From: Cerioporus squamosus
Lineage: Eukaryota; Basidiomycota; Agaricomycetes; Polyporales; Polyporaceae
Reading direction: 5' to 3'
NCBI GenBank assembly: GCA_022592435.1
Contig: JABYQS010000002.1
Location: 124,001 to 188,000, forward strand
DNA: 64,000 nt
Under the pieces are notes generated by a model. The model was not told the DNA's origin. It did not search any database and saw only the letters and a program-made list of their open reading frames with translations. Made by a program: the position numbers and the translations under genes. Numbering within the stretch: position 1 is the first letter of the stretch; each line of letters starts with the position of its first letter. Below are positions 44,649-53,863 of the stretch, piece by piece.

Positions 44649-47600
44649 ATGGCCACCGTCGAATTTGGCCAACCGAGCAGCCTGCTCTTCTCTACTGGTC
44701 TCACCGACCTCCAGGAAACCACTACCGAAACCGTCAGCGAGGACGCGTTTATACCGACAGGTCTCCTTCTGCAAGAAGCCAATGTAACTCAAGAATCTGT
44801 GGAAAGGGACACTGAGCGTGTAGTAGGGCCATCGCAGTTCGGAGGTACGTCTTGTTCTCGTCGCGAACAGATGCCCATCCCTCACTGCTTGAACATTGTA
44901 TGGGGCCTACAGATGCCCCCTTGCTATCTCTAGATGCCACTTTGGTTGACACAACGATTGAGTCACAGTCACAGTCTCAAGGTATGTCCTCGGGTTATTG
45001 TCAGCCTTGTATCCTCAAGATTATCCTTGCAAAAGCCATGTGTCTTATGCACACCCTCCAGATGAAGATATGCCAGATGTCGCGGACCTACTTAAGTCCT
45101 ACACCGCGCAGGTCGCTTCTCTCAACCCAGTAGCTTCCACGTCAAAGGTCTTAACCACCTCCACATTCGACGGCTCTGCGGTTTACTTCACTCGAAGACC
45201 ACGCCGGCGCGAGGGAGCCGCAACCACAGCTCTGGTGAGTGGACAGCGTATACTACTTCCCCTTCTAGTGGGAGAAGGCCTACGCTCAAACTCCTCTGCA
45301 GAGGCGAGCCGGTGTCCTGCCTCACAAGGACCACCAACGCAAGAACCTTCTCGATGTCCCTATACACCGGATGCTCGAAGACCTTGCTACAACTACGGCT
45401 GCAAAACTTATCATCGAGTAAGTCGTTATGTACTGCGCCCACCGAAGCAGTCCTGAGGTCTTGCACAAGGGAGCACCAAGAGCCGAAGAAACCTGTCCAC
45501 CTCGCCGCCACCACCAATACGACATTATGGGTCGACCGCTATCGCCCTCAACGATTTACTGAGCTGCTTGGCGATGACCGCGTCCACCGCGAAGTTCTGT
45601 CGTGGGTCAAGGAATGGGACTCCTGCGTCTTCGGAAAGAACAAGAACCGCGGTCGTAAACGTGCAAGAGAAGATCCCGATGGCGAGAACTTGGATCAATG
45701 GCGGCGACCACGAGAAAAGGTAGGATTCAATCTTCCGTGCTCAAGCGGCGTTTTCATCACTCAGCCCCCGATAGCTGCTACTTTTGTCAGGACCTCCCGG
45801 GTTGGGCAAGACCACGCTCGCCCATATTGTCGCGCAGCACGCTGGTTACAACGTCTTCGAGATTAATGCAAGTGATGCGCGTTCTGCCGACGTTGTGGAC
45901 GAGCGAATACGGCCTGCAGTAGAGAGCGGTGCCAAGATTGGGAGCTCAAGACCCAACCTCGTCGTCATTGACGAGATTGACGGTGCGACGGGAGGTTCGG
46001 AGAGCGTACGTTTTCCCTTCCTCCGATGTGGTCATAGTCACTAACAGAAGCAGTCAGGAGGCTTTGTCCACAAGCTCATACAGCTAACGCAAGACAAGCC
46101 CAAGAAGAAAGGTGGGTCGTGCATACTGAGACGTTCTAAGTCTGACACTCATCCGCGTATACAGGGCGCAAACAGGACCCACAGGCATCACGTCCCCTCC
46201 TCCGGCCCATCATTTGTATATGCAACGACTTGTACGCCTCGTCGCTCACCAAGCTTCGGCAACACGCCCGAATAGTCCGCTTTTCCCGACCCAACGACAC
46301 ACACATAGTCAAACGACTGCGCGAGATCTGCGAGGGCGAGGGCATGAAGGCCGACGCGCGTGCACTGTCGACGCTCGTGGGTGCCGTGCAGGGAGACTTC
46401 CGAGGATGCCTGAACACGCTGCAAATGCTCAAGTCGCGAACAAGATGTCACAGACACAGTTGTTCGAATAGCGACGCAGGGCATGAAGGAAGCTGAGGTG
46501 TCGCAGATGACGATCCTCAACGACTTATTTTCCCCGCTGTCACGGAAACGCGCGAAGGAGCTAGGCGTCCCGGAGGATGATCCTCGCTATGTGACACGTT
46601 TGAGCCGGGAAGTAGAGGGGTGCGATTCAATAGACAAAGTCGCGATCGGTGAGTGACTCACAAAGCCTGTGTAGCTATGGAATCCGCGTGCTGACGTCTA
46701 TGCGATAGGGTGTTTCGAGCACTACGCCAACCTTCATCGACATGATGCTTCCTTCACGCGTTATTTGAAGGGGACCGAGTGGCTCTGTCGATGGGACGGC
46801 ATGATGGGGGCGATGCGAGCGGAACGAGAATATGCCCTCTTGCCATACCTCTCCTATCCTCTCGTCGCCTTTTACCCACTCTTCCAGGAGCGCGGCGGGC
46901 CGAAGGTAGAACGACCGAAGGCAGACTGGGAGGTGCGTTTCCGTCCAGACTGGTTCCGCACTTCTGTAAGATTGACAACGTGGATCGTTTGCGTCTGCAG
47001 CACTACACGCAGACCAAGACGAACGAGGAGATTTACAAGTCGCTCGGCCGCTGTCTGCGTACGGCAGCCTCCCGGTGCGCAGGAGACTACCGACATCTCG
47101 CGAACGAACAGACCATGCAGCTGGAGATCGCGCCCTACATCAACCGCATCATTTCGCCTCCTCTGCGCCCTGTCAACAGCCAGGTTATTCGCCCAGCGGA
47201 GAAGGCGCTGCTGTCACGGCTCGTGAGCATCATGGCGACGCTCGAGCTGCGATTCGTACAGGAGAAGCAGGAAGATGGACAGCTCGTGTACAGGCTTGAC
47301 CCGCCCATTGACGTCTTTGTAACATACGACGGGAAGCGGTCAGCGGATATCGCGGTTTCGCGGTATGCGGTGAGGCACCTTGTTGCAGCAGAAGTAAGTC
47401 GCCGTCCATTCGGCCTGTCCGCTCCAGAGCAAGACTAACTAACGATCTTGAAGATCGATGCCCAGGTCATCGCCCGTCATGCTGACAGTACCGAAAAGAG
47501 CAAGTCCGGCAAGTCCGCCTTCTTCCGTGGCGCGTGAGTGGCACCCAGTTCAGATGTCTACGTGCATCGTGCGGCATTGCTGACTTCCATACCACTGCTG

Positions 47601-47918
47601 CTTGACAGGCGAGACAAGGCTGCACCATCGACAGACGACCCACAGCCCGCCGCGAAGCGATCGCGCAACGATGACAAGCCTGCTGAGAAGGTCCGTGCCG
47701 AGTACATTCTCTGTCGCGCGTTGTTCGTCGTCGCGCTGACACGATGCTCTGCGTCATATACATAGGTCGCCGTCGACTTCTTCGGGCGGCCGATCGTACC
47801 CAAGGAGAATGGCGCGAAGGCTGGCCCCAAAGTCAAGCCGTACCGCGTGGCGTACAAGTTCAAGGAAGGGAACTCTTCGGCTGTGCGGAAGCCGGTCAAG
47901 GTGTCCGCGTTTCTGTGA
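44649..47918 (+). CDS. CTF18: Ctf18, large subunit of the alternative RFC clamp loader
   Basis: An AAA+ ATPase that forms Ctf18-RFC with Rfc2-5, Dcc1 and Ctf8, loads PCNA on leading strands and supports sister-chromatid cohesion; nuclear. A dozen short introns. Order: MATVEFGQPSSLLFSTGL, VPIHRMLEDLATTTAAKLII, the RFC box WVDRYRPQRFTELLGDDRVH, HREVLSWVKEWD, Walker A LLLSGPPGLGKTTLAH, INASDARS, Walker B LVVIDEIDGATGG, PIICICNDLYASSL, the lid VGAVQGDFRGCLNTLQMLKS, GCFEHYANL, and the C-terminal VDFFGRPIVP...KFKEGNSSAVRK. Near 46440 the frame shifts between MLKSR and DVTDTVVRIATQG, a net gain of one or loss of two bases with no possible intron; an essential-type gene broken here suggests an assembly indel. 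A 34-nt intron (45235-45268) is unusually short. About 880 residues. Confidence 0.92.
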
Positions 47919-48381
47919 GCAGTCGACTGGCAGGGCTGTTGTGCATGGGGATGTGACTGCATCGATGTATTGGATATTTCATTCTGTTTGATCAAGTCGT
48001 GCTGTGTGTATTGTAGCTGTATGCATCTGAGAAGAGACAACTTATAGATCCGGGTAAGCAGGAATGGGCGGACCCCCACCGACGACGAGCGGGAAGAGGT
48101 ACTCGAAACTAACCATCCAACACTCTAAAGGAGTATTTTCTGTCTCGTTTTGCATGCATTTCACTGTCAAGATGACCCAGTTTCGTGACTGCGCGTTCAA
48201 TATCAATTAGGTCTGGATACTTGTTAAGTATGTAGTGCTCATCTACACAAGGCATGTTTGGGCGGAGTCTTGCGAGTAATAAGGATAGAGTCCAGTACAA
48301 GAATGCGCAGGAAGTTGGAAACTATGGCTACAGATGACAGATGGTGAGAATTACCGTCCAGTGGTCGGAGCCTGGGTCCGT
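47919..48381. other. Convergent spacer, nothing recognisable
   Basis: About 460 nt between the 3' ends of CTF18 and the aminotransferase gene. No feature is seen. Confidence 0.4.
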
Positions 48382-49995
48382 TTACTTTTGCTCGTCAGCG
48401 AAGAACTCCCTCAACACCTGTCCAAGGATTGTCAGGCCCTGCTCCATCGCCTCCTCCGTGCCTGCAAACGTCGCACGCAAGTAGTTCAAGCGCTACAATC
48501 ACATAACCACGCGTCAGCCATTGTCAAATATACGAGGATCAGGATATGCACTCACGTCCTCCACCGGGTCCTCCATGTCGTCGTACTTCGGGTCCGCGGA
48601 GAGCGCGAAGATGGATGCAGGCATGATGACCAGCCCGCCGTCCAAGCATCGCTCAAACAGCTCCTCCATGAGCTCCTTCACGTTCGTCCGGGGCCCAGTC
48701 ACGTCCCGGCTCTGCATGCGGCGATCCGCCCTGTACCGCGGGTGCTGCTCAATCTCGACGCGGATCCACACGAACATGCCCGCCTCGGGGACGGTCGCGC
48801 GCGCAAGCTGCGTCTGGGCGACCTCCCGCGCGAAGAGGTCGAGGAAGAACGCGCGGCGCCGGTGGTACTCGGCGCGCAGCGAGCGCACCCAGCGATCGAA
48901 CCCGGAGAGCTGCCAGCCGTGGGGGGCGAGCATCTCCGTGATGAGCATCTGGCCGAAGCCATGCGGGTGCATCGTGGAGGAGTCGGTGTACGAGACGAGG
49001 GCCTCGTGGAAGAGCGCGTTGGAGGAGATCCAGCCGAGGCGCATGCCTGGGGCGAAGATCTTGGAGAAGCTGTCGATGCGCATGACGCGGCCGTCGGTGT
49101 CGAGGGAGAGGAAGGACGGCGCGAAGGGCGTCGAGAGCGCCGTGGTGGGATGGTCGGGCGTGTCGTACTGCAGGAAGTAGTACGGGTCGTCCTCGATGAT
49201 GATGAGGTCGAAACGCTGCGCGATCGCGTAGATCTGCCTCCGACGCTCGAGACTCAGCGTCGAGCCAGTCGGGTTTTGGCCACAAGGGACGAGGTAGATG
49301 ACGTGGGGCCTGCGGCCGCGCGCCGGGTTCCACTCTGCAAGGACGCGCTCGAGCTCCTCGGGGATCATCCCGCCTTCGTCCATCTTGATGCTGACCCACT
49401 TGATGCCCTGCGCGAGCGGGACGTTGGTCATCGAGCTGAAGGAGAATTCGTCCGCGATGAAGTGATCTCCGGGCTCGCCCAGCAGTCGGAAGCACTTGGT
49501 GATACCGTCGGAGTTGCCGAGGGTCAGGGTGCACATGTGGTCGGAGGGTGCGTGGTAGTAATTCGTGAGTTCGGTGACGACCCGTTGTGCGTCCGGAAGG
49601 CCTGCACCGTGGCTGTACTGCAGACCAGTCTGGAGGGGGAGTGCGCATGGTTCGTAAGTAGACGACGTGAGTTTGTGGCAGGGGGCGCTGGGGCCAGCTT
49701 TCCGCCATGTCGCTACAGGGTCCTCCTCAGCGACGGAGGCCATTTGGTACTCGACCTTCCGGATGGGGTACAGCGAAAAGTGGGGATCACCTGTAGCACA
49801 CGTATTCCGAGTTAGGATGAGTTCCATGAGGCTGGAAGGGGAAGACTGACCATTCGCTAAGGAGACCATGTTGGGCTTGCGTCGTGTAAGCTTCCAAATA
49901 GCCTTCATCGGGTTAGGTTGCCGGAGGCGCGCCTCGGTGGAGAAGTGGTGGGAGAGGTCGACGGGCATTGCCATGGACGAGGAAGCAATAGACAT
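48382..49995 (-). CDS. Class I/II aminotransferase, aromatic amino acid (Aro8-like) type
   Basis: A PLP-dependent fold-type I enzyme, probably transaminating aromatic amino acids or 2-aminoadipate in the cytosol. Three exons: MSIASSSMAMPVDLSHHFS...PNMVSLANG joins across a 61-nt intron to DPHFSLYPIRKVEYQMA; the long central exon carries LQYSHGAGLPDAQRVVTELT, TLGNSDGITKCFRLLGEPGD, the substrate loop YLVPCGQNPTGSTLSLERR, the cofactor Asp in IIIEDDPYYFLQYD, and the Schiff-base lysine in IDSFSKIFAPGMRLGW. The C-terminus after the last intron is RLNYLRATFAGTEEAMEQGL...FFADEQK. The long antisense frame over this gene is a shadow. About 497 residues, normal length. Frames are intact. Confidence 0.93.
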
Positions 49996-51553
49996 CGCGG
50001 GAAATGGGAGGAAAAGGCAACTAGACGTGTGTAGTATATATAAATCTAAGGGGGGCAGGAAGGAGACCGAGTCAGCTCAGTTGAGGATGCTGGGGAAGGC
50101 AGTGGATGATGATGGCGGCAGGGGCGGCACTTACACCAATATATACTTGCTGGCTTTACGACATGTTCGGATACCACATATCCGAGGACGGCTTGTGCCA
50201 GGGGCGGTGACCCGGCGAAACTGCAAAGTGAGGGTAATGCAGCGAGTCCGAGTCACCGACGGGCGCGGGTGCGCCAAAGCGAGGGGACCCGGGCAGTGAC
50301 ATCTCCCATGGGCCAGTCAGAGCGATTGCGGGCTCGCACGTCACCAGCCAGTCGTGGCCCGAGACTGGGATGCGTTTCGCCCGAGCTGAGACGATTTGCA
50401 GTGACGTGAGCGCGGGCACCGGGGACAGAAGCAGTGCAGCCAGGCGTTGCGGCGCGCAGGCATTCCATCCATCTCTCGTCAAAGGCTGATTAACTCCGCT
50501 GTCCGGTGCTTGCAGTGCTTGCAAGACGCGGGAGGAGGGCCACGAGGCGTATAGAGCGGCTCCAGAGGACGGGGCGAGCGTGCCCTGGTGCCAGTGTGCC
50601 TAGAGAAACTCTTCATGAGTCATGGACATATTCGATTTCAGAGCTTATGCGGATATAGCTCACCGCTAATCGATGGTATCCTTGCTGAATAACAGACTCA
50701 GCTCCGAAGAAGTTGGGTCACTTCTCGTCTTCTCTGGAGGTCGCGCGGTCCAATCAAACGCTCAGTCTTCAGTCCGGGCATAGTGTGGATGCTTTCCGCC
50801 ACTCGTATGCTTCCCGTATGGTTGCGCGTCGAATGCCACGGAGACTCGGAGTTGGGATCGCTGTGGCAGTAGAGGACAAGGTCGCAGTGCCTGTTATGGG
50901 TGGCTGTGTTGGTGCGTTCGTAGTATGTGCTCACGTAAACCTCCGACCTTGATCGTCATGAAAGGCCATCGACTCTGCGAGTACTGACCTCGAGCTCTAT
51001 CGGCACGATGTGTACTCGCAGAAGACACCAAGACGTATAGCGCATGGTGGATGACTCGGAGGCCTTGAGACCTTGTCAACGAATGTCTGCCAAGACTTCC
51101 ACCTACGTCTCGTAATGCTCTGTCATGTCACTATTGTGCCAGTGTGGATACGGTCCGAGTAGACCAGGCTGGCGAACAACGAATCATATCTTCAAGACTG
51201 TCTATGTGTTGGCTTGGCCTGTTTGTCCTACCTAAGAGTACAACATGTGGTGGCGAGAGCGATACGTATACATGGAATGCGATAAGTTACATGTTCCGTA
51301 CTGAAGATGTTTCCATCCGCGAAGACACTGGTTGTACATGGCGGGATCCTATTGGAGTCAGCATCGCCTAACTACGAGAGAGCTGAGGGAAAAACGTAAT
51401 GAACGACAAGGGTATTGATGCGGGGTCGATAGCATGAAGTGCGCGAGAACGAAAGCGAAGAGCGAGCGAAGGTGGATTGTGTGCGATAGGGCAGATGTGG
51501 GCGCAGGGGGTATAGGTTGTGGATGAAGTTGATTGGCTGTTTGTATGCAAGGT
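49996..51553. other. Intergenic, nothing recognisable
   Basis: About 1.55 kb upstream of the aminotransferase gene. Only short frames on both strands without motifs. No RNA gene or repeat is recognised. Confidence 0.35.
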
Positions 51554-52481
51554 CTAGTGCTGAGATGATGAAGGGGAGAGGTTGCGTCGCAAGCTGTCTC
51601 GTAGATTCGCAAAGCTGCGAGACGCGTGCAGACGAAGATTCGCCAGCGACCCCTTGCGCCGGCCGTAGACGTACTTCGTTACCGAGTACAGTCGTTCTCG
51701 GAGCGTGGTGACAAGGAGGTATGTTACTAGGCAGGGAGTGAGCATGTGTCCCGATGGTGTGGGAAGATACAGGGCGGAAGGGCTTACCGATGATCTCCAA
51801 AAGCTCGTCCGAGGGTAGCTTCTCGAACTCGAGATAGTCGCTGCCCTTCCCCGGCTGCATGGCCGAAACCGGGCGTCCCTTGACGAAGGTACAATCACTG
51901 TACAGTCGACCAATCACAACGTCGTCATCGTCTAGGAGCTGAGTACATCCCGCGCATGATGAGTTAAGTCCACACGATGAAGACGCCAAGACACGTACAG
52001 TAAGGGTCTCTGGGGTTATTCTCCATGTGTACTCCATACGGGTCGGAAGGAAGGTCTCGTCGGGGCTGGATAGAAGGTCGGTCGGTACGAGGCACGGGAC
52101 GGGACGGGTACGGAAGCCAAGATAGGGACACACTCACAGGACTCGAACGAACGCGGCGTCGAACAGCTCCGTCGTGCCCTGCAACACCTCGTCCTGAATG
52201 CGGATCACGGATGCGTTCCGTCCATTCCATACGATCTCGGCGGCAGTCTCGCCTTCGCGGTCGAGCACTGCCGTCGTGGACGGCTCGCCGCTCGCGGGCA
52301 ACTTCTCGTATGACCGGTTCGTCCGCGCCCAAGTGCGGCCAAGGCTGCTTGTCGAGCTCGCGGGTGATCTCGAGGGGCCGGCGACACAGGCGGAGGTCGA
52401 GGTGCAGTAGAGGATCTCGCCGGTGGCGCAGTCGACAAGCGCTGTATCGCGAATATCCGCAGACGTGAGCTTGAACAGCAT
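51554..52481 (-). CDS. DUF6593-type hypothetical protein
   Basis: Four exons are inferred. Exon 1 begins MLFKLTSADIRDTALVDCAT and continues to EIVWNGRNASVIRIQDEV...FDAAFVRVL. The second supplies PDETFLPTRMEYTWRITPET, the third LLDDDDVVIGRLYSDCTFVK...LEFEKLPSDELLEII, and the fourth VTYLLVTTLRERLYSVTKYV with a basic tail ending LSPSSSQH. The plan of G-EIxW followed by YxWR and a final ExxxDELLEIIVTxLxV matches the basidiomycete DUF6593 family as I remember it; no biochemical function is known. The stop is at 51554. Residues between about 30 and 60 look less conserved in this frame, so a local frame problem cannot be excluded. Confidence 0.7.
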
Positions 52482-53715
52482 CGCGGGATATCGAATCGAG
52501 CTAGGAGATGTCGACGGCGATGGAGTACAGCTCAAACGAGGAGAGCTCGAAAGAAGAGGACCAAAAGGCGGCGAAGGATTGATGGGCTACTCTGCGGGCA
52601 GCGATCCCATTGTCCGCCTGGAACGTGAGTGGATTTATATACGCATAATGGCGCATTGGAAGCGGTGGGTCTTCATCAGACGAGTCCTTCTGGCCTCGTG
52701 CTGGGCTGCATACGCGCACGTTAGTGAGGTGGAGAGGAGTTCTTAGTGCGACTTACCTGCTGGCGAGGACAAAGGGGATGCTCATATTGGATGCGTGTTA
52801 TGTAAGATGTACGCGAATTTGCTTCCGCGATTGGCGAGCACGAGATATCTCCGTTACGTCCGTGGGTAAGCTTCGGCACAAGCATCCGTTCAGGTCTTCG
52901 TCGAGTGTAACTTGCTTAGTAGCACCAAGTTGCATAGACTTTCTTGAGCTGCATGTGTGCCGTTGAGCTATATGCATATACTTGATCAGAGACAAGAATT
53001 GAGAGTGTAGATGCATATGTACTCACCCAGCGAGATGGTGGTAATTGTCCGAGATGCGTCGTCCGTAAACGCCCACTCCCAATCAGGAAGTGTGAAAGAG
53101 TCTCAGAAGTGGCGATTGTTACCATTTGCAGCAACTTGTTAGTCCTCGCAAAGCGACCACTACCATCTCCTCAAATTCTTCGTTTGATGAGGTAGCATCT
53201 CACCCAGGAGGTAGCTCTCTAAAGAGGTACGTGAGCAGATTCAGCGACAAACTGACATACGTGCAGCGTTGTGAGCGTTGTTTTGGTTGCTCGCTAACTG
53301 GAATCCTTGTATCCCGCAGGTCCAGTGAAGGCATCCTGGTACGGATATACATTCGCATCAAGAAAATGACGATCACAACGTCAACGGGGTTGGTGCAACG
53401 CACCCGGTGCGGGCCTCGATTGGTGAACAGTGGAAGGACAAGAGCTTGTGTTGGCATCTCCCAAGAGAACTTTGGACCTCGGCTGGGTATAGGTAAGTAC
53501 GATGTCCCTCTCGCTCCTAGCGACGGCCTATCTGTTCAAGAAAGTAATGAACATACAGCCAAAGCTCTTGGACGGTTCTCAGAGGACGCATATACGAACA
53601 CGCCGCAGGCGGGGAGGTTCTCTGGATCTTATCTCATCTTATCTGATATCTTTTAGACCCTAGATTGAACCTAACCCCAGCCCAGGGTTCAATCCCGGCA
53701 TTCGGGGAACGCTGA

Positions 53716-53763
53716 AATGCGGGGAAGGGTCAGGTGCTCGCCCCCGCCTCCCTTCCCCGCATT
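53716..53763. promoter_or_regulatory. Perfect 14-bp inverted repeat with CreA-like cores
   Basis: Arms aatgcggggaaggg (53716-53729) and cccttccccgcatt (53750-53763) are exact reverse complements separated by 20 nt. Each arm contains GCGGGG, which fits the CreA/Mig1 consensus SYGGRG. It sits about 45 nt upstream of the TATA box of the acyl-CoA ligase gene. It is probably an operator for carbon catabolite control, or alternatively a hairpin or MITE remnant. Confidence 0.6.
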
Positions 53764-53807
53764 CCGGTGAGCTCCCGTCGTGTAATTGGGGTGACACCTC
53801 GAGGACG

Positions 53808-53814
53808 TATAAAA
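53808..53814 (+). promoter_or_regulatory. TATA box of acyl-CoA ligase gene
   Basis: TATAAAA, 56 nt upstream of the ATG at 53864. Confidence 0.65.
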
Positions 53815-53863
53815 CGTCGAACAATCCGACACTACCCAACCTGCGTCTCCAGACACAGTCGAC

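Larger units (their letters stand above)
52482..53863. other. Intergenic with acyl-CoA ligase promoter
   Basis: No confident gene. The frame 53126-53656 (plus) has splice-like signals but no recognised motif. The last 150 nt carry a perfect inverted repeat and a TATA box, listed separately. Confidence 0.45.

Noticed and set aside
48334..49815. A 493-codon plus-strand frame
   Set aside because: It lies entirely antisense to the conserved aminotransferase and lacks any motif; GC-rich third positions create such frames.
53126..53656. A 176-codon plus-strand frame as a gene
   Set aside because: Internal donor and acceptor-like sites break it in several ways, none giving a recognisable protein; left unannotated.
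53685..53710. tRNA-like B-box (ggttcaatccc)
   Set aside because: The flanking bases do not form a 5-bp T-stem and no acceptor or D arms are found.
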